Positions 1 to 8,492 of a stretch of DNA of 64,000 bases are shown one piece after another. The translations under genes and the position numbers were made by a program. The DNA is taken from the NCBI GenBank assembly GCA_020639215.1, contig JACKHA010000001.1:135254-199253 (forward strand), read 5' to 3'. The DNA comes from Phycisphaeraceae bacterium (GTDB lineage: Bacteria > Planctomycetota > Phycisphaerae > Phycisphaerales > UBA1924). The notes beneath the pieces are model-generated. The model saw nothing but the letters and a program-made list of their open reading frames with translations. It ran no database searches and had not been told where the DNA came from. Numbering within the stretch: position 1 is the stretch's first letter; every line of letters starts with the position of its first letter.

Positions 1-60
1 GTCGGAGCGGGCATCGCGGATGATCTCGGTGTTGGCCGCCATCTCGAACCAGTATCGCAT
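1..60 (-). CDS. Possible start of a gene cut by the left edge
   Basis: An ATG at 60 opens a minus-strand frame that begins MRYWFEMAANTEIIRDARSD and runs off the window. It lies downstream of, and in the same direction as, the lipoprotein gene at 217-930. The frame stays open upstream as far as the lipoprotein stop codon, but that upstream stretch looks non-coding. Only 20 residues are visible, so no family can be named. Confidence 0.3.
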   Translation of the reverse strand, partial: MRYWFEMAANTEIIRDARSD

Positions 61-216
61 CCATCGGTGGGTTTGGGCAACCTGATCCCGCCGGTCGGTG
101 GCACTGGGCGCGACCGCCGGTCCCCTGATCAGATAGTCCGGACGGGTGAGGTGGGTTCGATCGTGTTTCGCGGTTACCCAGGGTTTTCTTGGGGCCCCAG
201 TTCCCGACCGCCCCAA

Positions 217-930
217 TCACCGATCGGGAGCGCCTCCCACCAAAGGCGATTTGCGGATGAAGAATGCGACGTAGGCCACCCGGTCGGCCTCGACCACGAC
301 CGGCACCCAGGCCGTGTCCACCGTCGAGCGGTAGCGGCTCCGCCAACGCCCGTCGTGTCGGTCGTAATACTCGCCCCATCCGTGCCGGTGGACTGTAACC
401 GGGCGGTCGACCACTCGCGTGCCGCGGCCCAGGTACCGGCTCGACCAGATCGCGTAGTCGGCCCCGACGTTGCGGGCCAGGCGGGCCAGTTCGCCGTTGC
501 CCGGGCGGATGGGCTCGGTGGTGGCGAAGGAAGACATGCCGACGATGGTGGCCGAGCCGGCGGTCTCCTGGAGTTGGAGGGCGGCGAGCAAATCGTCCGT
601 GGCCACGGCCTTCTCGTTCGGGGACCACTCGGAGGTGTGGACGTCCGACGCGACCTCGCGGGCCTCGAGCTGGTCGAGGGCGCCCTCGACGCGCTCCCAG
701 GGGGCCTGGCGGACGACGACGGGGTGGTTGCTGGGGTAGGACGTGCCGGAGGCAGCGATTGCGGCGCCCGGCGAAGCCGCTGCGGAGACCGGCTCGGCGT
801 GCGCGAGCGGGCTGGCGCGGTACGCCCGCTGCCAGATGGAGGACGAGCAACCGGAAAGGGTGACGGCGAGGGCGCAGAAGGCCGCGAGCGCGACGCGGGC
901 GGGCGTCATCGAGGCGGAGTGGAGTGTCAC
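217..930 (-). CDS. Predicted lipoprotein of unknown function
   Basis: This 237-residue product begins with a basic and hydrophobic signal segment that ends in the lipobox LSGC, with Cys28 as the expected lipidation site. It should be an envelope lipoprotein. I chose the GTG at 930 because an AGGAG sequence lies about ten bases upstream; an ATG at 909 is the alternative and also leaves the lipobox intact. After a low-complexity spacer, the mature part (about residues 70-237) contains a segment with the motif VGADYAIWSSRYLG and a Tyr/Trp/Arg-rich stretch, GEYYDRHDGRWRSRYRS. This layout recalls small exported proteins that report on an envelope component, but I do not recognise a family. It lies downstream of glnS on the same strand, separated by about 150 bases. 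Confidence 0.75.
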   Translation of the reverse strand: MTLHSASMTPARVALAAFCALAVTLSGCSSSIWQRAYRASPLAHAEPVSAAASPGAAIAASGTSYPSNHPVVVRQAPWERVEGALDQLEAREVASDVHTSEWSPNEKAVATDDLLAALQLQETAGSATIVGMSSFATTEPIRPGNGELARLARNVGADYAIWSSRYLGRGTRVVDRPVTVHRHGWGEYYDRHDGRWRSRYRSTVDTAWVPVVVEADRVAYVAFFIRKSPLVGGAPDR

Positions 931-1080
931 TGGAAACAGGCTCCTGGTGCGCCCGGCGCGTTTGGCGCGGACGCTCCACGATAACCGCTCCGGCGATCGC
1001 GAGCGTGACCGGAATCGTCGACGGCGCTCCCGGATCGGGCGCGGCTCGCCGTGGTTCTGGCGGCGTGAGCCCTGCGCGGC

Positions 1081-3195
1081 TCAGCCTTTGGCCGCCTGCT
1101 TGGCCCACTCGTCCTTGAGCGTCGCCGTTCGGTTGAAGACCAGGCGTGGCGTCGGGGCCGCCAGGTCGGTGTCGGGGTCGAGGGCGAAGTAGCCGAGGCG
1201 CTCGAACTGGTAGCGGGGGATGGCGTCGGGCCAGGTGATGCCGGCGATGGTGGCGGGGTTGAAGGGTGCGGGCTCGGCGTCGGATGATGTGGGCCCGTCC
1301 GTTGGCGGCACCGACTTGCTCCGAAGACTCCGCAAGTCGGTGGCACGGGCGGCATAGTCAAGCAAGTCTTCGAGCACCGCCGGCTCGAGCATCGCACGCT
1401 CGATGATCTCCAGCGAGTTCGGGTTCAGATCGTCGGCGGGCTCGCCGGTCCGCTTGCCCGGCTCCTCGGCGTTGAAGAGGCGGTCGAACAGGCGGACCTC
1501 GGCGGGGACCGCGTGGGCCGCCGAGACCCAGTGCAGCGTCGCCTTGACCTTGCGGACCTTGCCCTCGGCGTCGGGGGGCGGGCTCTCGCCGCCGGCGGTC
1601 TGCGGGTCGTACGTGCAGATCAGTTCCGTGACGTCGCCCGCAGCGTCCTTCACGACACGCTCGCAGCGGATCCAGTACGCACCACGCAGGCGAACCTCGG
1701 CCCCCGGGGCCAGGCGGAAGAACTTCTTGGGCGGATCCTCCATGAAGTCGTCGCGCTCAATGTAGAGCGTGCGCCCGAACGGGGCCGTGCGCATGCCGGC
1801 GGCCGGGTTCTCGGGGTTGTTGACGAGTTCGACGTGCTCGGTCTTGCCTTCGGGCCCACCATCCGGGTAGTTCTCGATCGTGACCTTGAGGGGACGCAGC
1901 ACGCCCATCCGGCGCGGGGTCTGCTTGTTCAGGTGGTCGCGGAGCGTGTTCTCGAGGCGCGAGTAGTCGATCAGGCTCTCGGTCTTCGTGACGCCGACCT
2001 CGGTCCAGAAGTCGCGGATGGCCGCGGCCGTGTATCCGCGGCGCCGGAACCCGGCGACGGTGGGCATGCGTGGGTCGTCCCAGCCGCGGACGAGGCCCTC
2101 GCGAACGAGGCGAAGGAACAGGCGCTTCGACGTGACCAGATAAGTGAGGCTGCCCTTGGCGAACTCGATCTGCTGGGCGTGGTGGATTCTGGGGCCCCAC
2201 GAGGGCGGGGCGTCGGGGCCGGGAGCCGGTGTAGAAGCAGTAGAAAGCCCGGCTCGGAGAGCCGGCCCACCGTGACGCCCGACGTTGACCGAGTCGATGA
2301 ACCAGTCGTACAGCGGGCGATGGTTCTCGAACTCCAGCGTGCAGATCGAGTGCGTGATGCCCTCGATCGAGTCCTCGAAGCCGTGGGCCCAGTCGTACAT
2401 GGGGTAGATGCACCACTTCCGCCCGGTGTTGTGGTGCTCGGCGTGGGAGATGCGGTAGAGCACCGGGTCGCGCAGGTTGAAGTTGGGCGAGGCCAGGTCG
2501 ATCTTCGCGCGGAGGGTGTAGGCCCCGTCCGGGTGCTTGCCGTCGCGCATCTCGCGCAGGAGGCGTATCGAGTCCTCGATGGGGCGATCGCGGTCGGGGC
2601 TGGTGGCAGGGACCTGCGGCGTGCCGCGGCGCTTGGAGACCTCGTCGGCGGTCAGCGAGCAGACATAAGCCCGCCCCTTCCGCACGAGTTCCTCGGCCCA
2701 CTCGTACATCTGGGCGAAGTAGTCGGAGGCCCAGAACACGCCGCCGGCGTTCGCGCCGGTCTCGGGGTTGAAGTCGGCCCCGAGCCAGAGCAGGTCGCTC
2801 TTGATGGCCTCGACGAACTCTCGCTCCTCCTTGGCGGGGTTGGTGTCGTCGAAGCGGAGGTTGAAGCGCCCGTTGTACTTGGCCGCCAGGCCGTGGTTCA
2901 GCGTGATGCTCTTGGCGTGACCGATGTGGAGATAGCCGTTGGGCTCTGGCGGGAAGCGGGTGTGGACGCGCGGCTTGCCCAGGCGGGCCCGAGCGGCGTC
3001 GCCGGCGGGGCCGGGGGCGTCGACGGGCCCGGCGTCGTCGCGCGTCCAGACTCCCCACCTGGGTGCGCCGGAGGGGCCGGGACGGTTGTCGGCTTCGACG
3101 ATCTGCTCGATGAAGTTGGGGGGGCGCGGGGGGGAAGCGTCGGGAGAACTCTGAGGGGCGCTCGTTGATGGGTTGGAAGGCTTGGCGTCGGGCAT
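1081..3195 (-). CDS. glnS: Glutaminyl-tRNA synthetase (class I)
   Basis: This enzyme charges tRNA-Gln with glutamine using ATP in the cytoplasm. The catalytic core carries the class I HIGH motif in YLHIGHAKS at residues 90-93. The second signature is the KMSKS-like VTSKR near residue 355, followed by the GlnRS-typical GWDDPRMPT and RRRGYTAA. The anticodon-binding beta-barrels follow, including LRPLKVTIENYPDG and the GRTLYIERDDF segment. The 704-residue product is longer than the roughly 550 residues of the E. coli enzyme. The excess comes from an N-terminal extension of about 70 residues and a Gly/Pro/Ala-rich insertion at about residues 309-339 encoded by a palindromic element. I chose the ATG at 3195 because a TACGAT -10-like box lies 27 bases upstream; an earlier in-frame start at 3276 would lie upstream of that box. 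A GlnRS implies direct charging of tRNA-Gln rather than reliance on the GatCAB route alone. Confidence 0.96.
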   Translation of the reverse strand: MPDAKPSNPSTSAPQSSPDASPPRPPNFIEQIVEADNRPGPSGAPRWGVWTRDDAGPVDAPGPAGDAARARLGKPRVHTRFPPEPNGYLHIGHAKSITLNHGLAAKYNGRFNLRFDDTNPAKEEREFVEAIKSDLLWLGADFNPETGANAGGVFWASDYFAQMYEWAEELVRKGRAYVCSLTADEVSKRRGTPQVPATSPDRDRPIEDSIRLLREMRDGKHPDGAYTLRAKIDLASPNFNLRDPVLYRISHAEHHNTGRKWCIYPMYDWAHGFEDSIEGITHSICTLEFENHRPLYDWFIDSVNVGRHGGPALRAGLSTASTPAPGPDAPPSWGPRIHHAQQIEFAKGSLTYLVTSKRLFLRLVREGLVRGWDDPRMPTVAGFRRRGYTAAAIRDFWTEVGVTKTESLIDYSRLENTLRDHLNKQTPRRMGVLRPLKVTIENYPDGGPEGKTEHVELVNNPENPAAGMRTAPFGRTLYIERDDFMEDPPKKFFRLAPGAEVRLRGAYWIRCERVVKDAAGDVTELICTYDPQTAGGESPPPDAEGKVRKVKATLHWVSAAHAVPAEVRLFDRLFNAEEPGKRTGEPADDLNPNSLEIIERAMLEPAVLEDLLDYAARATDLRSLRSKSVPPTDGPTSSDAEPAPFNPATIAGITWPDAIPRYQFERLGYFALDPDTDLAAPTPRLVFNRTATLKDEWAKQAAKG
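2181..2271. repeat. REP-like palindromic element inserted in glnS
   Basis: This 91-base segment begins GGTGG and ends CCACC on the plus strand. It contains the palindrome CCGGCTCGGAGAGCCGG at about 2250-2266 and a GGGGCCCC core near 2191. It stays in frame and encodes a Gly/Pro/Ala/Ser-rich run at about residues 309-339 of glutaminyl-tRNA synthetase, between the catalytic fold and the KMSKS-like loop. The E. coli enzyme has no matching residues at this point. The terminal GTGG/CCAC signature is shared with intergenic palindromes elsewhere in the window. Confidence 0.6.
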
Positions 3196-3221
3196 TGGCG
3201 TTCGGCTCCGCGAATGAAGCG

Positions 3222-3227
3222 ATCGTA
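3222..3227 (-). promoter_or_regulatory. -10-like box of glnS
   Basis: On the minus strand TACGAT lies 27 bases upstream of the ATG at 3195. It matches the TA-N-N-N-T pattern found before many genes of the window. No convincing -35 box is visible; TTCAGG with an 18-base spacer is the nearest candidate. Confidence 0.4.
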
Positions 3228-3272
3228 GAGCGGACCGAGCCGCAGCCTGAACGGCGCTGCCGGGGTGCCGAA

Positions 3273-3476
3273 TCACGCCGACTTCTTGGCTGGCTCCGAT
3301 CGAGTCCGGTGGCCCTCCGGCAGGCTCGGGGGCTCCAGCCCGAACTCACGCCGCAGGGCCTCCGCCTGCGCCGGCGTCAGCGGACGCGCCTTCGCCGCCT
3401 CCTCCCGCCATCGCCAGACCCGCTTGAGCGCCTCGCTCACCGGTGGCTCGATCGGGTTGGGTTCACTCGTTGCCAT
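3273..3476 (-). CDS. Small hypothetical protein
   Basis: A 67-residue product is read from the ATG at 3476 (MATSEPNPIEPPVSEALK). The frame extends further upstream, but that part runs into the promoter region of the divergent oxidoreductase gene and does not look like protein. It is hydrophilic, rich in Arg, Glu and Ala, predicted helical in the middle (ALKRVWRWREEAAKARPLT), and has no signal or membrane segment. It ends just upstream of glnS on the same strand. I do not recognise a family. Confidence 0.5.
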   Translation of the reverse strand: MATSEPNPIEPPVSEALKRVWRWREEAAKARPLTPAQAEALRREFGLEPPSLPEGHRTRSEPAKKSA

Positions 3477-3594
3477 CGGACAGAGCCTCCAGGGGTGTGA
3501 TGATTCGAAGCGGGGCGTGGTAGCCGCTGAGTGCCGCGATGGCGGCGAAATGCCTTTCTTCGACGAACGCTGGCGGATTGGGCCTTCGATCCTG

Positions 3595-3600
3595 TAGTCT
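3595..3600 (+). promoter_or_regulatory. -10-like box upstream of the Gfo/Idh/MocA gene
   Basis: TAGTCT lies 52 bases before the ATG at 3653, in a short less GC-rich patch. It fits the recurrent TA-N-N-N-T pattern. No clear -35 is seen. Confidence 0.4.
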
Positions 3601-3652
3601 ATTCGACGCCCTTCGACGACGACCGCGTCTGAGGTGAGTACGGAGGTACCCA

Positions 3653-5020
3653 ATGGCGAAGTCGTTCGACCGTCGATCGTTCCTCGGCGCAACCGCTGGG
3701 CTGGCCGGGCTCAGCCTCGCGACTCCTGCCGCCTTCCCACTCGTCGCCGGGCACGCCCGCCCGCGCACCCAACCCAGCCCGCGAACCGTCCCCCCCAACT
3801 CCCGCATCGGCGTCGCCCTCATCGGCTGCGGCAAGCGCATGTTCGAGATGCTCGGCCCCCTGGCCGACCACCCCGACCTCCAGATCCGAGGCGTGTGCGA
3901 CGTGGACGCCACACGTCGGGGCGAGGCCGCCCGACGCGTCGTGGAGCGGATGCGTCGGCGCGCCATCGAGGCCGGCGGGGCGCTCGGCGACGCCGGGATC
4001 GCCGAGTTCGTGGACCACCGCGAACTGATCGCGATGCCGGGTGTCGACGCGGTGGTGATCTGCACGCCCGACCACTGGCACGCCAACCAGGTGCTCGACG
4101 CCGCGGCCGCGGGCAAGGACATCTACTGCGAGAAGCCGCTGACCCAGTGCCTGCACGAGTGCCGCGCCATGATCGAGGCGGTGCGGAAGCACGGCGTGGT
4201 GTTCCAGACCGGCAGCCAGCAGCGGACCGAGTACGACCACAAGTTCGTCCGCGCGTGCGAACTGGTGCGGGCCGGCAAGATCGGCAAGGTCCTCAGCGTG
4301 CACGTGGGCGTGGCCGACCCGCCGGTGGCGTGCGACCTGCCTGGCGAGGCGCCCGAGCCGGGGCTGGAGTGGGACCGGTGGCTGGGGCCGGCGCCGTGGC
4401 GGGGGTACAACGCGGAACTCTCGCCGCGCGGCGTGCACAACCACTACCCGACGTGGAGGAACTACAAGGAGTACTGCGGCGGGTACCTGGCCGACATGGG
4501 GGCCCACCACTTCGACATCGCCCAGTGGGGGCTGGGGCTGGACGCGTCCGGGCCGGCGCGGGTCGAGCCGCCCGAGATGGGCGATCGCGCGGGCATCGGC
4601 GGGCAGGTGCCGATGCGGGGCGCGACGCTGGTCACGCCCGACGGCGTGCGGATCATCCACGGCGGGCCGAGCGGCACGACGTTCGTCGGCACCGAGGGGA
4701 TCATCGCGGTGGATCGCGGTCGGATCGCCAGCGTGCCGGGGAACATCCTCGACACGGAACTGGGCGAGGAAGAGCGCCTGCCAAGGAAGGCCAGCCACAT
4801 CCAGGACTGGGTCGATTGCATGCGCAGCCGCGAGCGGTGCATCTGCGACGTGGAGATCGGGGCCAGATCGGCTGCGCTGTGCCACCTGATGAACCTGGCC
4901 TACGAGCACCGGCGCACGCTGCACTGGGACGCCGCGGCGTGGCGGTTCCGGGGCGACGACGCGGCCAACGCGTGGCTCGAACGCGACCGGCGCGAGGGCT
5001 ACGCCCTGCCCGCCTGGTGA
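3653..5020 (+). CDS. Tat-exported Gfo/Idh/MocA family oxidoreductase
   Basis: This 455-residue protein begins with a twin-arginine signal (DRRSFLGATAGLAGLSLATP), so it should be exported folded with its nicotinamide cofactor. The dinucleotide-binding fold starts near residue 52 with VALIGCGKR and continues through GVCDVDA and VDAVVICTPDHWHANQ. The family hallmark EKPLTQ lies near residue 161. The C-terminal half has the beta-sheet domain typical of the family, with GGYLADMGAHHFDIAQWGLG as a likely substrate-pocket motif. Planctomycetes encode many such exported paralogues, often with sugar or glycoside substrates that remain unassigned. A GGAGGT ribosome site precedes the ATG by about five bases. 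The substrate cannot be told from sequence. Confidence 0.9.
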   Translation: MAKSFDRRSFLGATAGLAGLSLATPAAFPLVAGHARPRTQPSPRTVPPNSRIGVALIGCGKRMFEMLGPLADHPDLQIRGVCDVDATRRGEAARRVVERMRRRAIEAGGALGDAGIAEFVDHRELIAMPGVDAVVICTPDHWHANQVLDAAAAGKDIYCEKPLTQCLHECRAMIEAVRKHGVVFQTGSQQRTEYDHKFVRACELVRAGKIGKVLSVHVGVADPPVACDLPGEAPEPGLEWDRWLGPAPWRGYNAELSPRGVHNHYPTWRNYKEYCGGYLADMGAHHFDIAQWGLGLDASGPARVEPPEMGDRAGIGGQVPMRGATLVTPDGVRIIHGGPSGTTFVGTEGIIAVDRGRIASVPGNILDTELGEEERLPRKASHIQDWVDCMRSRERCICDVEIGARSAALCHLMNLAYEHRRTLHWDAAAWRFRGDDAANAWLERDRREGYALPAW

Positions 5021-5133
5021 GCCGGCCCGATCGCGTGAGCAACGCCGGTGGACGGCGCTTGGACAGCACGGGCTTGCGGCGGGGGCATGGCCTCCCGAGC
5101 TGGTCCCGGGCTTGTCCACGAAAGGCGTTGTCC

Positions 5134-5760
5134 ATGAAGCGTTGTTTCCGATCGATCGTTCTCGGGCTCGGGTGCGTCGGGGCGGCGGGCGGCACGGCCT
5201 CAGCGGCCATCACCGGCGGCACCGGCGCGACGCAGCAAATCGGCTCGCCGGCCAACTGCTCCCCCGGCTTCCTGCCCACCGGCGGCAAGGTTTTCGTCTG
5301 GGACGAGCAGCAGAGCGTGGCGATCTCCGCCGGCCTGCCCGTCGACATGACCGTCAACCCCTCCGTGTCCACCACCCCAACGCCCGGGGCGATCACCGGC
5401 CTGCTCGACGCCCACTTCATGCACTTCGACGACTTTGGCATGGCCAGCGGCACCGTCACGTTCAGCGGCCAGATCGTCGGCGTCGCCTTCACCGACCCGT
5501 TTCTGGACATCTCCGACCCCGTCGTCGGCGCGTTCGGCACCACCTATCCCACCGGGTTCATCGACCGGGGCATGCTCAGCCTGCCGTTCCTCAACTCCGT
5601 TCTGAGCATCAACGGCAACGTGCTGACCTACACGCTCGACACCGTCTCGCCCGTGTTCGACTTCGACCAGGTCCGGGTGTACACCCGCACCGTGCCCGCG
5701 CCGGGCGCGCTGGGCGTGCTCGGGGCCGCCGGCCTCGTGGTCCGGCGTCGGCGGCGCTGA
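5134..5760 (+). CDS. PEP-CTERM-type exported protein
   Basis: The 208-residue product has an N-terminal signal peptide (MKRCFRSIVLGLGCVGAAGG, cleavage likely after TASA). Its C-terminus is a sorting tail made of VPAPGALGVLGAAGLVV followed by five arginines and stop. This Pro-rich motif, hydrophobic helix and Arg cluster is the architecture recognised by exosortase in PEP-CTERM systems; no exosortase is in this window. The central part is Gly/Thr/Ser-rich beta structure with no catalytic motif. It is about 110 bases downstream of the oxidoreductase and could be co-transcribed with it. The function is unknown; a surface or extracellular-matrix role is an inference from the sorting signal. Confidence 0.82.
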   Translation: MKRCFRSIVLGLGCVGAAGGTASAAITGGTGATQQIGSPANCSPGFLPTGGKVFVWDEQQSVAISAGLPVDMTVNPSVSTTPTPGAITGLLDAHFMHFDDFGMASGTVTFSGQIVGVAFTDPFLDISDPVVGAFGTTYPTGFIDRGMLSLPFLNSVLSINGNVLTYTLDTVSPVFDFDQVRVYTRTVPAPGALGVLGAAGLVVRRRRR

Positions 5761-5799
5761 CCCCGGTCGGCGCGATCCGGCGTCGGGGATTCGAGTAGG

Positions 5800-5826
5800 C
5801 TCTCCGGCTCACGACGAGCCGGAGAG
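5800..5826. promoter_or_regulatory. Perfect inverted repeat over the abgT start region
   Basis: CTCTCCGGCTC (5800-5810) and GAGCCGGAGAG (5816-5826) form an 11-base perfect inverted repeat with a five-base loop. A TAGGCT -10-like box at 5796-5801 overlaps the left arm. The right arm ends in GGAGAG, the likely Shine-Dalgarno sequence for the ATG at 5833. It could be a repressor operator, or, in a read-through transcript, a hairpin that hides the ribosome site. Confidence 0.55.
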
Positions 5827-5832
5827 ACGCGG

Positions 5833-7500
5833 ATGCCAACGCCCGACAGCCAGAGCCAGCCCGATTCCACCGCTAAGTCCCCCAAGAACACGGGTGGCCC
5901 ATCGTCCGCCCGCCTTGGCCCAGTCGCCCTGTTCCTGACCGTCATCGAACGCCTCGGCAACTTTCTGCCGCACCCAGTGACGCTCTTCGCGCTGCTCACG
6001 GCCCTGATCATGGTGGTCAGCGCGATCGCCGCCGCGGCGGGCCTCTCCGTGGCCGACCCCCGCCCCGGAGCCGATCCCGACGCGACGTTCGAGGTCACCT
6101 CCCTGCTCAACGGCGACGGCATCCGCTGGCTTTCGCAGAACCTCGTCCGCAACTTCACCGGCTTCGTCCCCCTCGGCACGGTTCTTGTCGCCCTGCTCGG
6201 CGTGGGCATCGCCGAGAAGTCCGGCCTGCTGTCCGCGGCGGTCCGCGCCCTGGTCCTCGCCGCCCCGAAGCAGCTCGTCACCGTCGTGGTCGTGTTCGCC
6301 GGCGTGCTGAGCAACACCGCCAGCGAGATGGGCTACGTCGTGCTCATCCCGCTGGCGATGTCGATCTTCCACTCGCTCGGGCGTCACCCGCTGGCCGGCC
6401 TGGCCGCGTCGTTCGCGGGCGTCTCGGGCGGCTACAGCGCGAACCTGGTGCTGGGCACGGTCGACCCGCTTCTGGCGGGCATCACGCAGGAAGCCGCTCG
6501 GATGCTCGCTCCCGAGTACGAGGTCAACCCGGCGTGCAACTGGTTCTTCATGGCCGCTTCCGTCGTCCTCATCACCGCCATCGGCTGGTTCATCACGGCC
6601 AAAATCGTCGAGCCCCGCCTGGGCGTGTACAACCCGGAAGACGCCGAGGAGGGCATCGGGGCGTCGCCCTCGCTCAACGCGGTGACGCCGATCGAGAAGC
6701 GGGGCCTCCTGGTCGCCGCGGCCTGCATCGCGCTGCTGGTGGTGGCGCTCGTCCTGGCCGCCGGCCCGCGCTGGCTGGCCTGGATGGACTGGCTGCCCGG
6801 CTTCGCCCTGCTTCGTGATCCCGATCCGGGCCTGAGCGGCGTCGACGCCCTCCGCCCGCTGCTCCGCAGCGTGGTGCCCATCATCTTCATCTTCTTCGGC
6901 ATCCCGGGTGTCGTCTACGGTGCGATCGTCGGCACCATGCGCGGCGAGAAGGCCGTCATCAACGCCATGGCCGAGGCCATGCGCACCATGGGCCTCTACA
7001 TCGTGCTCGTGTTCTTCGCGGCCCAGTTCGTGGCGTGCTTCGACCACAGCGGCCTGGGACAGATCCTGGCGGTGCTCGGGGCCGACGCGCTGATCGCGAT
7101 GAAGATGGACGGGCCGATCGTGTTCATCCCGTTCATCCTCATGTGCTGCATGGTCAACCTGCTGCTGGGCTCGGCCAGCGCGCAGTGGGCCGTCACTGCC
7201 CCGATCTTCGTGCCCATGCTCATGCAGGTCGGCTACAGCCCGGAGGTGATCCAGGCGGCCTACCGCATCGGCGACAGCACCACCAACATCATCACGCCGA
7301 TGATGTCGTACTTCGGGCTGATCCTTGCGGTCGCGGCCCGATACCAGCGCAACATGGGCATCGGGACGCTGGTGAGCACGATGCTGCCGTACTCGATCGC
7401 GTTCCTGATCGGGTGGATGGCGCTCTTCTACATGTGGGTGTTCGTGCTGGGCCTGCCGGTCGGGCCGGGCTCACCGACGCATTACACGCCGGGCGTGTGA
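5833..7500 (+). CDS. AbgT family transporter
   Basis: This 555-residue polytopic inner-membrane protein belongs to the AbgT family (AbgT, MtrF, YdaH). Members take up p-aminobenzoyl-glutamate or export sulfonamide-type antimetabolites. It has a hydrophilic N-terminus of about 30 residues and then many hydrophobic helices, the first near residues 49-70. Family signatures visible are FTGFVPLGTVLVALLGVGIA, the re-entrant type segment SNTASEMGYVVLIPLA, and GDSTTNIITPMMSYFGLIL near residue 479. Length fits the family. Translation initiates from GGAGAG seven bases before the ATG, inside an inverted repeat that may control expression. No folate or pab genes are adjacent, so uptake and efflux cannot be distinguished. 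Confidence 0.93.
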   Translation: MPTPDSQSQPDSTAKSPKNTGGPSSARLGPVALFLTVIERLGNFLPHPVTLFALLTALIMVVSAIAAAAGLSVADPRPGADPDATFEVTSLLNGDGIRWLSQNLVRNFTGFVPLGTVLVALLGVGIAEKSGLLSAAVRALVLAAPKQLVTVVVVFAGVLSNTASEMGYVVLIPLAMSIFHSLGRHPLAGLAASFAGVSGGYSANLVLGTVDPLLAGITQEAARMLAPEYEVNPACNWFFMAASVVLITAIGWFITAKIVEPRLGVYNPEDAEEGIGASPSLNAVTPIEKRGLLVAAACIALLVVALVLAAGPRWLAWMDWLPGFALLRDPDPGLSGVDALRPLLRSVVPIIFIFFGIPGVVYGAIVGTMRGEKAVINAMAEAMRTMGLYIVLVFFAAQFVACFDHSGLGQILAVLGADALIAMKMDGPIVFIPFILMCCMVNLLLGSASAQWAVTAPIFVPMLMQVGYSPEVIQAAYRIGDSTTNIITPMMSYFGLILAVAARYQRNMGIGTLVSTMLPYSIAFLIGWMALFYMWVFVLGLPVGPGSPTHYTPGV

Positions 7501-7521
7501 GGAAGGCGTCGCGACGGGACG

Positions 7522-8436
7522 CTACGCCCGCGGGACGAGCGCTTGCTGAAGGGCTCTGATCATCCAGCCCCGGCGCGCGGCGTTCAGGCACGCGCCGAAC
7601 TTGATGGGCTTTGGGGCGTCGGTGTGAATCGCGACGGTGCGGGTCGTGGTCGTGCCGTTCTTGCCGTGTGAGACCTTGACGTCTTCGGCGACCCGCGTGA
7701 CCGCTGAGGCCGCGAAGCGCTTGCGGAACCCGACGGGCCCGATCCCGGAGAAGTGCTCCGCGGCGTCGCCCCGGATCGTGACGACCTCCCGCCCGCCCCA
7801 GAACAGCAGCGCGGTCCAGAGCAGCCACAGACCGATCGCGACGAACGGCGTGACGAACAGGAGCATGAACAGGGAGAAGCCGAGGCCCGGACCTCCGACC
7901 GCGGCTCCATTGACCAGCCCGAGCGCGCCCAGCACGCCCGCGACGCCCACCACGACGAACACACCGGTGATGGAACACCAGAACACGGCGATGAACGTGG
8001 CGCCCAGGGCGCCCGCGATCGAGCGGTTGGTCGCGCCGATCTCGTCCCGATCGCCAAGGCGGGCATGCCAGACACCGGCGAGTCCGGCGGGCGGGTCGAT
8101 TCGCACGGGAGCGCCCGCCGCGCCGCGGGTTCCCCGCGCCGGGAGCGGAGTGGCGTAGGGGTTCGGCGCGGGCGAGGGCTGGGCCAGCGACGGAGCCGGC
8201 GGGTGGTGACGCGGGTTTGGCAGGGGCGCAGGCGCCCGATCCGTCCCGGGCCCCCCCATGCCACCCGGCGGACCCAGCCTGCCCAGGACGCGCTGCATCG
8301 CCGCGTTGTCGACCACGCCGGGCAACGCGGAGTAGGCCATCGTGCGTCGGCAGTGGCGGCAGGTGGCCTGATCGCGCGCGAAGTCCACGTCGCGCGCGCG
8401 GATCCGGGTCGCGCAGTCGGGGCACCTGGGGGCCAT
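7522..8436 (-). CDS. Zinc-ribbon membrane protein, paralogue B
   Basis: This 304-residue protein starts with a zinc-ribbon of four cysteines at residues 5, 8, 26 and 29 (CPDC and CRHC). A Pro/Ala-rich linker (about 50-100) follows, then two hydrophobic segments (about 143-178 and 188-215), then a basic beta-rich C-terminal domain with GGREVVTIRGDAAEHFSGIG. The C-terminal part resembles the bacterial PH-like domains found after two membrane helices, but I cannot confirm that by eye. It lies 56 bases downstream of a paralogue (8493-9320) with identical cysteine positions and the same order of parts, so the pair arose by duplication. The function is unknown; the ribbon probably faces the cytoplasm. 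Confidence 0.75.
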   Translation of the reverse strand: MAPRCPDCATRIRARDVDFARDQATCRHCRRTMAYSALPGVVDNAAMQRVLGRLGPPGGMGGPGTDRAPAPLPNPRHHPPAPSLAQPSPAPNPYATPLPARGTRGAAGAPVRIDPPAGLAGVWHARLGDRDEIGATNRSIAGALGATFIAVFWCSITGVFVVVGVAGVLGALGLVNGAAVGGPGLGFSLFMLLFVTPFVAIGLWLLWTALLFWGGREVVTIRGDAAEHFSGIGPVGFRKRFAASAVTRVAEDVKVSHGKNGTTTTRTVAIHTDAPKPIKFGACLNAARRGWMIRALQQALVPRA

Positions 8437-8492
8437 TGATGGAGTATCGGTCGGGGGCGGGCGGTTGCTGAGCCAGGACGGGGCCGGCACGC

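Noticed and set aside
1..216. A longer protein using the TTG at 216 for the edge gene
   Set aside because: The stretch from 216 to 61 reads as non-protein text with many Arg, Thr and Pro in no pattern; the ATG at 60 gives a more protein-like start.
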